A stretch of DNA of 64,000 nt, taken from NCBI GenBank assembly GCA_965197575.1, contig OZ240214.1:4154001-4218000 (forward strand), written 5' to 3'. Positions 1 to 7,086 of this stretch are shown here, one piece after another. The translations under genes were made by a program, and so were the position numbers. The stretch comes from VXOI01 sp965197575. Its GTDB lineage: Bacteria; Chloroflexota; Dehalococcoidia; Lucifugimonadales; UBA3495. The notes under the pieces are model-generated. The model had not been told where the DNA came from, made no database searches, and saw only the letters and a list, made by a program, of their open reading frames with translations. Within the stretch, counting starts at the first letter, position 1; each line of letters starts with the position of its first letter.

Positions 1-20
1 GATCTCGGCCCGCTACGCCA

Positions 21-40
21 GCCCTGAGCTTGCCGAAGGG
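21..40. repeat. Dispersed CTTCGACAAGCTCAGG-type repeat half
   Basis: The stretch reads as one arm of a short palindromic dispersed repeat (core CTGAGCTTGCCGAAGGG). A closely matching arm in the opposite orientation lies at 22184-22200. Such units are common between genes in many Chloroflexota and other bacteria. Here it lies directly beside the istB remnant and may mark a rearrangement junction. Confidence 0.4.
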
Positions 41-48
41 AACGGGGC

Positions 49-272
49 AGCATCATCCTCACTCCCAACAAGGGCTTCGCCGAGTGGGGGATCTCCTGGG
101 CGCCAGCGCCATCGCCTCGGCCGTGCTGGACCGGCTGCCGCACCACAGCCACGCGCTCAACATCCGGGGCGAGAGCTACCGGCTCCGTGAGAAAAGGCCG
201 GCCGGCCTCTTCAGCTCACATCAACTGCCCGGCACGGCACCGGAAAACGCCAACGACAACTACACCGACTGA
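49..272 (+). pseudogene. istB: IS21-family IstB helper ATPase, C-terminal remnant
   Basis: Two overlapping frames together match the C-terminus of IstB, the AAA+ ATPase that partners the IstA transposase. The first frame gives TPNKGFAEWG, then a frameshift near base 90 leads to ASAIASAVLDRLPHHSHALNI and RGESYRLREKRPAGL. Everything N-terminal, including the Walker motifs, is missing and replaced by a short dispersed repeat. The frameshift and truncation make it non-functional. The IS21-like terminal repeats that follow support the assignment. Confidence 0.8.
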
Positions 273-324
273 CCAAGTCGCTGCCCAACAGGGTACTGAC
301 GGAATCCCTGAGCATTAACAGGGC

Positions 325-427
325 GGGTCAATTTTAGTTCGGCGGTAAGGAAAACATACAGGAGGTGGGTCAGCTCTAAATCGGAGACAAGGAGAACAAG
401 AACCTGGTGGGTTAGATCACCATCGGC
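325..427 (+). repeat. IS21-like terminal repeats, three units spaced 42 bp
   Basis: Three similar units begin at 325, 367 and 409. Each starts GGGTYA and ends in a TCGG-like core (GGGTCAATTTTAGTTCGG is the first). The exact 42-bp period and the position downstream of istB fit the multiple transposase-binding repeats known at IS21 ends. The third unit is the most diverged and runs into the ISAs1 remnant. Confidence 0.5.
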
Positions 428-454
428 GCTACCGGGTCATTTCGCCGTCGGCGT

Positions 455-933
455 TGACAATGGTGAACGTGCTGGCCCATGACTTGAAGTTGTGTCTGGC
501 CCAGTGGCCAGCGTCGGAGAAGCGGTACGAGCCGGGGGTGTTGCGGGAGCAACTGGGGCAACTGTTCGAGCGCTACCCAGGCCTGCGGCTGCTGACCATG
601 GACGCCCTGTATGCGGAGCGGGACCTGTGCCAGGCCATGGTCAGCCACGGACAGGACTACTTGGTACGGGTCAAGGGGAACCAGCCGGCGGTGCTGGCCG
701 CCTTGGCCGAGGGTTTTGACGGAGCGGAACTGGGGGAGCCGCAGGCGGAGACCGTAGAAAAAAAGCGGGGGTGATCGAAAGACGGCGGATTTGGGCCGAT
801 GCCGAATTGGCCGATTATATCCGGGAGGAGCTGGTATTTCCCGAGGCAAGGCAGGGGGCAATGGTGGAGAAGGAGACAGTGGCTATAGCCACTGGGGAGG
901 TAAGCAGGGAGCGCTGGTATCTGCTGACCAGCT
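455..933 (+). pseudogene. ISAs1-family transposase, truncated at both ends
   Basis: The translated product matches the ISAs1 transposase copy at 35.4-36.5 kb over MVNVLAHDLK, LRLLTMDALYAERDLCQAM and VSRERWY. The N-terminus is lost at the IS21 end and the C-terminus is cut by an IS630 at 934. Two frames overlap by GTGA at 771-774. The upstream frame carries the heptamer A AAA AAG at 759-765 in the phase needed for -1 frameshifting into the second frame, as in the second copy. The DDE enzyme would have catalysed cut-and-paste transposition, but this copy cannot be active. Confidence 0.85.
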
Positions 934-2159
934 TAAACCAAAGCCAAGGTGAAATGTGCAGGGGCATGGGGTAGAGTTGTGGAGGACCGGGTTAGCCGGT
1001 CCTGGAGTGAGAGAGAGGATGGTGATGAGTGTGAGGGAAATGGAGCGGTTCCTCGAACAATGGCGGATGGATGCCAGGGATTTGCGCCGGCGGATGATTC
1101 TGGCGCCCACTCCCCGGGAGCGGGAGAGGTGGTACGCCCTCCTGCTGCTGGCCCAAGGCTGGACCGCCTCGGGCACGGCGGAGGCTCTGGAACGGGATCC
1201 TCACACCATCGGCAGATGGGCCGCCGCCTTCAGAGAGGGCGGTCCCAGGGCATTGATTTTCGAGCAGTCCGGGGGTTCCCCCACCCTCGGCGAGGCGCAA
1301 CAGGCGGCGTTGCAGGAACTGCCCGGCATTTCGGGCATAGAACTGGCCAACTGGAACTGGAAAGTGGTCCATCAGTATGTCTCGGAACGCTTTGGCGTTA
1401 CCCTGAGCCGCCGCAGTTGCCTTAACTGCCTGCACCGGCTGGGATTCGTCCTGAAGCGGCCCAAGAAACGCCTGGTCAAGGCTGACGAAGCCAAGCGGGA
1501 GGCCTTCGTGGCCGAGTACGCCGCCTTGGCCGACGGGGCGTGGAGGTCCGGGGCCAAGATATTCTTTGCCGATGCGGCGCACTTCCGGGCGGACGCCGAA
1601 CTGCGGTGCAAGTGGGTGTTGAAGGGAGAGCCGGCCTTGGTGGACTCTAGCAGTCCGCGCTATGGCGAGAAGGCCAGCTACTACCTGGCGGTATGCCTGG
1701 AGACTGGGGAGGTGGAGTAGATGGAGCTGGAGGGGAGCAGCAACGCCGGAACATCGGCCGTGTTCCTGAGACAATTGAGAGAGAGGCACGCCGGGGCGTT
1801 GAACGTCATCTGGGACAACGCTCCGGCGCACCGTGGCGAGGCGGTGCGGGCGTATCTGAGGACGCCGGGCCTGGGTCTGCGGCTGATGAACCTGCCGGGT
1901 TACAGCCCGGACTTCAACACCGATGAGGCGATCTGGGGCTGGGTGAGGGAGGCGGCGACCGGGAACCTGTGCTTGGGGACCAAGTCCCGGGTGCAGGAGA
2001 GGGTCGGGAACTTCCTCGCCGCGCTGGCCAGCCGGAAAGAAGAGGTAAAGCGGCGGTGCCGGACCATCCTGCAATCAAGGGCTGAAAGGCTACTGCGAGA
2101 CTCCCAGCCCCGTCGCAAACGCCCGGCAAATGCACACATCCCACCTTGGCTTTGGTTTA
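934..2159 (+). mobile_element. IS630-family element, copy 1 (parent of MITE-A)
   Basis: Terminal inverted repeats begin TAAACCAAAGCCAAGGTG at both ends and the element is bounded by TA, the IS630 target. It interrupts the ISAs1 transposase after TSL. A diverged second copy lies at 52617-53855. The same termini bound three 146-bp MITEs, so this is their likely autonomous parent. Confidence 0.85.
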
Positions 2160-2197
2160 GGATTTCCGAGATGGGCGTGTGGTTCCGTGGCTGGTGA
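1019..2197 (+). pseudogene. IS630-family DDE transposase with in-frame stop
   Basis: An N-terminal helix-turn-helix region (about residues 30-80, including ALERDPHTIGRWAAAF) is followed by a DDE_3-type catalytic domain (FADAAHFRAD, then NVIWDNAPAHRGEAV, then GYSPDFNTDEAIWGW). A TAG at 1718-1720 splits the gene in the catalytic domain. The reading frame runs through the right terminal repeat into flanking DNA. The ATG at 1019 was chosen because it matches the start of the second copy and follows GAGAGAGG. The stop makes it inactive unless it is suppressed. Confidence 0.85.
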
Positions 2198-2836
2198 TTC
2201 GGTAACATCGACCCCCAGCAGGGGCCGTTTGAAGAGGATACTCCGCAAAGGCGCGTCCTGGCTGTTCCAGTTTCTGGTGGTGGCCGGGGCCCTTCTAACG
2301 CTGTTCATCGCCGTCACTCCCCAGGGCCGCGCCGGATTCCACACCGCGCTGTTCCTTACGCAGGTGCTGGATATGCCCATCAAGCCCCAGCCCTGGTTCA
2401 CTGACGAGCCGCTGCGCCATGATGTGCGCTACCCGTCCCCCGGGGGAACCTCCGTCGCGCAAGTCTACCGCGCCTCTGACGGCAAGCCACGCGCGGCGGC
2501 GCTACTGTCCCTGGGGGTCTACGACCGGGGATTCGACGGCTCCGAAGTGGTCAATCTGGGCAATGCGCTGGCCCGGGCGGGCTTCGTCGTGATGTACCAC
2601 TGGTCGCCGACCTCAAGGCCCGGCTGCTGGTGATGCACGACCGCCACGACCTGCTGGTGCCGGCCGCCGAGTCCCGCCGCCTGCTGGAGGCGGTGCGAGA
2701 CCGGGGCAACGTGCGCTACACCGAGTTGCTGGCCTTCGACCACGTGGCCCCCAGCGGCGGCGGCATCTTCACCATCGTGGGTCAGGCCGCCCGCCTCTAC
2801 CGCCACATGTACGAGATCATCCGCATCGCCCACTGA
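2187..2836 (+). pseudogene. Membrane-anchored alpha/beta-hydrolase-like protein, internally deleted
   Basis: An upstream frame has a basic N-terminus, one hydrophobic segment (WLFQFLVVAGALLTLFIAV), and a strand/helix series ending GFVVMYHWS at about 2603. A second frame continues ADLKARLLVMHDRHDLLVPA and then a His-containing stretch (AFDHVAP), typical of the C-terminal lobe with catalytic Asp and His. The nucleophile elbow between them is absent, so a deletion with frameshift has removed the middle. The 5' end borders the IS630, so the true start is uncertain (GTG near 2187). Confidence 0.55.
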
Positions 2837-2839
2837 CCG

Positions 2840-3270
2840 CGTCCTGTTGATGGGCGGCGGACCCGTATTTCCCCGTCAATAAGGCGGATACCCCGCGCTG
2901 CTGCGGACGGGCTGCAGGATCCGGTGTCCGGCGAGCCACCCGGGCCGGTAGCGGGCGTCGACCTGAGACCTCTTCGAGCGCCGCTTTGAAGGAGCGGTTA
3001 CAGACGCAGTCACCGTGGCCTCGCCTGGGCTGACTTGACCTCCGCTCCCAAGCCTGTAAATGGTCGCAATAAGGTTCCCGCCAAGGATAATGACCATATA
3101 GACAAGGTTGGATAGTGAAGACCACGACGATGCGATGCGATACCTGTCCAATAACTCTACTTCAAGATAACCCAGGGCTTCGAAGTCAATTTCCGCCGAA
3201 ATGAAGAGAGTAGTGTGATTGGGCTGCGACAGCAGACTGGGCTCCCAGTAGAACACCATTATTGACATAG
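2840..3270. other. Non-coding gap
   Basis: No frame in this 430-bp stretch resembles a protein I recognise and no structured RNA is evident. It is probably decayed sequence between the hydrolase remnant and the transposase remnant. Confidence 0.4.
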
Positions 3271-3273
3271 GAG

Positions 3274-3779
3274 TTACGCAGTTGGATGGAGAGTGTACTT
3301 GGGATAAGCCAGGTAATCTCGTAAGGCCGAGCGGATGATGTTGGCTTTGGACTCGTACCAAGAGACTCCGGCGCTCAAGCGGTGGGCTTCCAGCCGCAGG
3401 AAGGCTTGGAGGGACAGGCGGATGTGATTCCGCTGTCCCTCTGCCGTACGCACTTGGCATTTCTCCACGCCACAACATTGTTTGAGGCCCCGGTGGCACG
3501 TTTCGATTCCCCAGGCTTGGCGCGCCAAACTTTCCCGTTGTTGCTCCGTCATTTCCAGATCATTGGTGGCCCAGTGTTCCACGTCCCCGTCTTTGGAGAC
3601 CGTCCGAAACACCCGGATAAACCCATAGCCTCGCAGATGCACCTGCCGGCCTTCCCGGGGTATCGCCACGGTGGCCAAGGGCAAGTTCCCCGCTCCCTCG
3701 GGATTCACCCGCCGGTTGGACCGCAATTGGCTCAGCCGGAACCATCCCTTATCCCTGATGGCTTTCAAATTCTCCAGGC
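3274..3779 (-). pseudogene. IS4-superfamily transposase, C-terminal half
   Basis: The product runs LKAIRDKGWF, HLRGYGFIRVFRTVSKDGD, WATNDLEMTEQQRESLARQ, WGIETCHRGLKQCCGVEKCQ and NHIRLSLQAFLRLEAHRL, a DDE transposase C-terminus with the catalytic Glu in the GIET segment. It stops abruptly at 3779. The missing upstream part lies at 6986-7086. The two halves rejoin in frame (DSWYTSLENLK) if the 3.2-kb block between them is removed with one TA. The exact IS family is uncertain. Confidence 0.8.
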
Positions 3780-3781
3780 TA

Positions 3782-3899
3782 GTACCGTTTCCACTTGAAT
3801 ATGCCTTATATCGGATATCTGTTAATCATTCCCGCGCAAGCAGGAATCCAGAGTTAGGGGCAGCCTTCCAGTATCAATAAATCTAACTGGAAACGGTAC
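3782..3899 (+). repeat. MITE-B copy 1 (118 bp, IS630-I ends)
   Basis: This 118-bp non-coding element has inverted ends GTACCGTTTCC and is flanked by TA. Near-identical copies lie at 5227, 6718 and, inverted, 13028. The right end (TAGTACCGTTTCCAGTTAGA) closely matches the IS630-I elements nearby, which probably mobilise it. Confidence 0.9.
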
Positions 3900-3901
3900 T
3901 A

Positions 3902-4015
3902 GTAGTCAGTCATGCCAGAAATGACAGTTGCTTAGAAAGTAGGCTCAGGGAAGTACGAGTGGAGCTGATGGTCACCCGTGAAAATCATCCTGCCATTTCA
4001 AACGTGACTGACCAC
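3902..4015 (+). repeat. MITE-C copy 1 (IS630-III ends)
   Basis: This roughly 114-bp non-coding element has ends GTAGTCAGTCA / TGACTGACCAC and is flanked by TA. The ends match those of IS630-III at 47737-48776. Its interior differs from MITE-C2 at 13148, so only the termini and size are conserved. Confidence 0.75.
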
Positions 4016-4025
4016 TAGTATCGTT

Positions 4026-4727
4026 TCAATTTAATCCTGATGGATAGATATGTTGGAGTTTACTGCGGGCGTCTTGAGTGGAGAACCGCCAGTCGATGAC
4101 GGCGCCAGCATCGTTGCGCTCGCGTTCGAGCGCGGCGACCTCCTGCCGCAGCAACACTTCACCGCCGACCCGGCGGTTCAGACACTGTCTGCTGAAGACG
4201 CTCAACTCGATCTCGGCCATGTTCAGCCAGCTTCCATGCACGGGAGTGTGGTGAAACTCCAGGCGCTTAGCTATACGACGCGCTTCGGACGCTCCAAAGG
4301 CTTCGTAGAGCGAGCCCAGCTTGTGGGTATTGAGATTGTCCAACACCAGCCGGACGACCCTGGCGTGGGGGTACGCCTCCTCAACCAGCCACTTCATCTG
4401 GTGAGCGAAGTCCACAGCAGTGCGGCGCCCGGTCACTTCGACGTGTCTCCATCCTCCCTTCGGCTCACAGAACATGAACAGGTTTCGGGTCCCGTTTCGC
4501 TGGTACTCGGTGTCATAGCGTTCCACCCGTCCGGGCTTGGCCTTGATGGGCGGCCTCACGTCCTCGATCAACTGCTTGGAGGTCTCGTCGAAACACACCA
4601 CGGGACGCTCCGGGTCGTAGTCTTCGTGGTACAGGTCCAGCACATCCTCCATCCGGGCCACGAACTCCCCGCTCACCTTGGGGATGCACCACTCTTTCTT
4701 CTTCCATGGTTTGAGTTCGTTTTTTTG
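4026..4727 (-). CDS. IS630-I transposase orfB (catalytic part)
   Basis: This frame carries the DDE catalytic core: VVCFDETSKQL (first Asp), RLVLDNLNTHKLGSLY (second Asp) and HGSWLNMAEIELSVF (Glu). The first internal ATG is at 4676, but homology reaches upstream to the A7 run at 4720-4726, where the orfA frame lies one base away in the +1 sense. The full transposase is therefore expected from a -1 ribosomal frameshift at the run. No inactivating lesion is visible in this frame. Confidence 0.85.
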   Translation of the reverse strand, partial: QKNELKPWKKKEWCIPKVSGEFVARMEDVLDLYHEDYDPERPVVCFDETSKQLIEDVRPPIKAKPGRVERYDTEYQRNGTRNLFMFCEPKGGWRHVEVTGRRTAVDFAHQMKWLVEEAYPHARVVRLVLDNLNTHKLGSLYEAFGASEARRIAKRLEFHHTPVHGSWLNMAEIELSVFSRQCLNRRVGGEVLLRQEVAALERERNDAGAVIDWRFSTQDARSKLQHIYPSGLN

Positions 4728-5143
4728 AGTATCTGGCGCACCGTCTCCAGGGAGATGCTCCCGGCAAACTCCATCGCCACCACCTTGTCCGCAAGTAGCT
4801 GGAGCGTCCAGTTCGTGTGTCCTTCGGGCGCATTGCTGCAGGTGATGGCGACGAGGTGCGCTTCCTGTATGCCGCTCAGCTTGCGCCCCCGGCCTGGCCG
4901 TGGCCGGTCGTTGATGGCGGCTTCGAGTCCCTCCTCGACGAACCGTCTCCGCGTTCTGGCAACAGTGGCGGCGCTGATCGAGACCGCCTCAGCCACCTCG
5001 CGGTCTGAGAGTCCTTCGTCAGCTTTCAACAGCGCAAGGGCCCGCTTTAGCGTGCGGGCTAACGGCTTGCCCCGGCGGGATACCTCAATCAGAGCGGAGC
5101 GTTCGGATTGGGTCAGTTCGACTTTGTATTTGGAGACAGGCAT
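4673..5143 (-). CDS. IS630-I transposase orfA (DNA-binding part)
   Basis: The 156-residue product has tandem helix-turn-helix regions. The first is in the LSDREVAEAVSISAATVART segment (about residues 45-65), and the second is near LADKVVAMEFAGSISLETVR. It would bind the terminal repeats. The last residues after ILKK are out of the conserved frame, because the catalytic part continues in the -1 frame after the A7 run. Confidence 0.85.
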   Translation of the reverse strand: MPVSKYKVELTQSERSALIEVSRRGKPLARTLKRALALLKADEGLSDREVAEAVSISAATVARTRRRFVEEGLEAAINDRPRPGRGRKLSGIQEAHLVAITCSNAPEGHTNWTLQLLADKVVAMEFAGSISLETVRQILKKTNSNHGRRKSGASPR

Positions 5144-5226
5144 GTCAGGTACGGCCTCACTAAAGGATTTTACCCAAGCCTACCTGATCTTCTTTATGAT
5201 TGTAAGACTTTCTGGAAACGGTACTA

Positions 5227-5344
5227 GTACCGTTTCCACTTGAATATGCCTTATATCGGATATCTGTTAATCATTCCCGCGCAAGCAGGAATCCAGAGTT
5301 AGAGGCAGCCTTCCAGTATCAATAAATCTAACTGGAAACGGTAC
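5227..5344 (+). repeat. MITE-B copy 2
   Basis: A 118-bp copy nearly identical to the one at 3782 and in the same orientation. TA lies on both sides, and its right TA is shared with MITE-A1. Confidence 0.9.
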
Positions 5345-5346
5345 TA

Positions 5347-5492
5347 AACTAAAGCCAAGGTGAAATGTACATATCGCTAGACCGCACTGTCGGTCGCCCC
5401 CAGTTGGGACGTAAAGGTGAGATGAAGTGCCGTGGAGTCCTTTAGGTCGTCTTCAAGACCCCCGAAATGCACATCCCACCTTGGTATTGGTT
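5347..5492 (-). repeat. MITE-A copy 1 (146 bp, ends of the IS630 at 934)
   Basis: A 146-bp non-coding element with ends AACYAAAGCCAAGGTG, matching the IS630 copies at 934 and 52617. Copies 2 (6838) and 3 (34649) have the same length and are inverted relative to this one. Bounding TAs are at 5345 and 5493. Confidence 0.9.
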
Positions 5493-5497
5493 TAGTA

Positions 5498-6196
5498 TTA
5501 AGTCAAGGTTGAAGTGTCAGGATAGAGGCGGCGCATTTTGGTTCTGGCATCCTTGGTGGTGAAACGCCAGTTGATGATGGCACCGGCCGCATTGCGTTCT
5601 GCCTCGCAGGCGCTGATGTTCCTTTGCAGGGCGTCCTCATCGGGGTTCCGTTTCTTGAGACAGGCCCGGGCCAGTACGCTGAACTCGATCTCGGCCATAT
5701 TCAGCCAGCTGCCGTGCTTGGGCGTGTGGTGAAACTCCAGCCGTTTGGCGATGCGCCTGGCCTCAGCCGCCGGAAAGGTCTCATAGAGGGACGCTATCCG
5801 GTGTGTGTTCAAGTTGTCGAGCACCATTCGGACCACAGGGATATCGGGATATGCCTCGTCCACCAGCCAGCGCATCTGATGGGCGAAGTCCTGCATGGTG
5901 CGCCGTTCGGTAACCGCCACGTGGCGCCAGCCCGCCCGGGGCTCGCAGGTCAGGAACAGGTTCCGCGTTCCCGCTCTCAGGTACTCGTAGTCCTGACGCC
6001 TGGGCCGCCCCGGTTTCGCCGGGATGGGCGGCGTGAGGTCGGCCAGCAACTGGGTGGAGGTCTCGTCAAAGCAGACCACCGGCCTTTCGGGGTCGTAGGG
6101 CTCGGCGTAGAGGTCCAGCACATCCTCCATGTGGGCCACGAACTCCGCGCTCACTTTCGGGATGCACCACTGTTTCTTCCGCCGCGGCTTGAGTGC
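5498..6196 (-). CDS. IS630-II transposase orfB (catalytic part)
   Basis: DDE motifs are present: VVCFDETSTQL, RMVLDNLNTHRIASLY and HGSWLNMAEIEFSVL. The first internal ATG is at 6154. Conserved residues (ALKPRRKKQWCIPKV) extend upstream to the adenine run at 6198-6203. This run has six A rather than seven, so orfB lies in the +1 frame of orfA instead of -1. Expression of a fused protein is therefore less certain here than for IS630-I. Confidence 0.8.
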   Translation of the reverse strand, partial: ALKPRRKKQWCIPKVSAEFVAHMEDVLDLYAEPYDPERPVVCFDETSTQLLADLTPPIPAKPGRPRRQDYEYLRAGTRNLFLTCEPRAGWRHVAVTERRTMQDFAHQMRWLVDEAYPDIPVVRMVLDNLNTHRIASLYETFPAAEARRIAKRLEFHHTPKHGSWLNMAEIEFSVLARACLKKRNPDEDALQRNISACEAERNAAGAIINWRFTTKDARTKMRRLYPDTSTLT

Positions 6197-6620
6197 GTTT
6201 TTTCAACCGCAACCGCACCGTCTCGTGGGAGAGGGACTCCACCAGTCCCAGTTCCACCGCCTTGCCCGCCAGCACGCGCAACGTCCAGTGGTCGTGGCCC
6301 TCGGGCGCCGGGCTGCAGGCCAGGGCGATGAGATGCGCCTCCGCCCGGTCGTCCAGCTTCCGGTGGCGAGTGCTCTGGTTGCGGTGTCTGAGCACCTCAT
6401 CCAAGCCATCCTCGGCGTACCGGCGCTTGATGCGGAACACGGTCCGCTCCGAGACGTCCAGGGCGGCGGCCACCTGCGAGGCGCTCCAGCCCTCGTCTGT
6501 CTTGAGCAGGATACGGGCCCTCGCGATTGCTTGGGCAGAACTCCGGCCACCCCTGATCATCTGCCTGAGCCGACCCTTTTCCCCGGCGGCCAACCGGACT
6601 GCGAATTTCTCCTGCACCAT
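6066..6620 (-). CDS. IS630-II transposase orfA (DNA-binding part)
   Basis: The product has two helix-turn-helix regions (WSASQVAAALDVSERTVFRI near residues 45-65, then LAGKAVELGLVESLSHETVR). The ATG at 6620 follows GGGAGG at good spacing, so it is preferred over an upstream GTG. After RLKK the frame departs from family homology, because the catalytic domain is in another frame. Confidence 0.8.
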   Translation of the reverse strand: MVQEKFAVRLAAGEKGRLRQMIRGGRSSAQAIARARILLKTDEGWSASQVAAALDVSERTVFRIKRRYAEDGLDEVLRHRNQSTRHRKLDDRAEAHLIALACSPAPEGHDHWTLRVLAGKAVELGLVESLSHETVRLRLKKRTQAAAEETVVHPESERGVRGPHGGCAGPLRRALRPRKAGGLL

Positions 6621-6717
6621 GAACGCCCCACCTCCCACAACACTGCTTCCTCACCCAAAGGTACCATCGAAACCTGGCGCATGGAATATCTGACAATGCG
6701 AGTTTGACTGGGTACTA

Positions 6718-6835
6718 GTACCGTTTCCACTTGAATATGCCTTATATCGGATATCTGTTAATCATTCCCGCGCAAGCAGGAATCCAGAGTTAGAGGCAGC
6801 CTTCCAGTATCAATAAATCTAACTGGAAACGGTAC
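6718..6835 (+). repeat. MITE-B copy 3
   Basis: A 118-bp copy in the same orientation as copies 1 and 2. It shares its left TA with IS630-II and its right TA with MITE-A2. Confidence 0.9.
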
Positions 6836-6837
6836 TA

Positions 6838-6983
6838 AACCAATACCAAGGTGGGATGTGCATTTCGGAGGTCTTGAAGACGACCTAAAGGACTCCACGG
6901 CACTTCATCTCACCTTTACGTCCCAACTTGGGGCGACCGACAGTGCGGTCTAGCGATATGTACATTTCACCTTGGCTTTAGTT
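6838..6983 (+). repeat. MITE-A copy 2
   Basis: A 146-bp copy, inverted relative to copy 1. It is the last member of the chain. Its right TA (6984) joins the interrupted transposase gene. Confidence 0.9.
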
Positions 6984-6985
6984 TA

Positions 6986-7086
6986 GTATACCAACTGTCG
7001 AACAGCACCCAACGGGGCTGAAAGCCTCGCCCCTCCGCCACCTCCAGCATCCGCCGGAAGTGGCCGTTCTTGGTCAGTCCGCTTAG
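6986..7086 (-). pseudogene. IS4-superfamily transposase, upstream part
   Basis: The minus-strand product SGLTKNGHFRRMLEVAEGRG and WVLFDSWYT directly precedes, in homologous proteins, the segment encoded at 3274-3779. The catalytic Asp is in VLFDSW. The 5' side is cut by the IS1380 end at 7087. The other side is separated from its C-terminal half by the eight-element chain. Confidence 0.78.

Larger units (their letters stand above)
4018..5224 (-). mobile_element. IS630-I element, copy a
   Basis: A 1207-bp element bounded by TA with ends GTATCGTTTCAATTTAAT and, at the other side, GTACCGTTTCCAGAAAG. It encodes overlapping orfA and orfB on the minus strand. Related copies are at 13265-14469 and 46540-47734. 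Confidence 0.88.
5495..6715 (-). mobile_element. IS630-II element
   Basis: A 1221-bp element with imperfect inverted ends (GTATTAAGTCAA and GTACCCAGTCAA, then TGTCAG in both) and a TA on each side. It encodes an orfA/orfB transposase on the minus strand, diverged from IS630-I. Confidence 0.85.
3780..6985. mobile_element. Chain of eight TA-inserting elements joined by shared TA dinucleotides
   Basis: Eight elements follow each other with exactly one TA at every junction: MITE-B1, MITE-C1, IS630-Ia, MITE-B2, MITE-A1, IS630-II, MITE-B3 and MITE-A2. TA positions are 3780, 3900, 4016, 5225, 5345, 5493, 6716, 6836 and 6984. Removing the block and one TA restores the reading frame of the interrupted transposase. 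IS630-type transposition is known to duplicate TA. The serial arrangement suggests that each element offered a preferred TA at its own end. Confidence 0.8.

Noticed and set aside
992..2074. 360-codon minus-strand frame
   Set aside because: Shadow of the IS630 transposase on the plus strand. Low-complexity Pro/Gly/Arg composition.
3782..6983. Recurring 118-bp and 146-bp units as a possible repeat array with regulatory role
   Set aside because: Copies are flanked by TA and have inverted ends shared with IS630, so they are transposable elements rather than an array.
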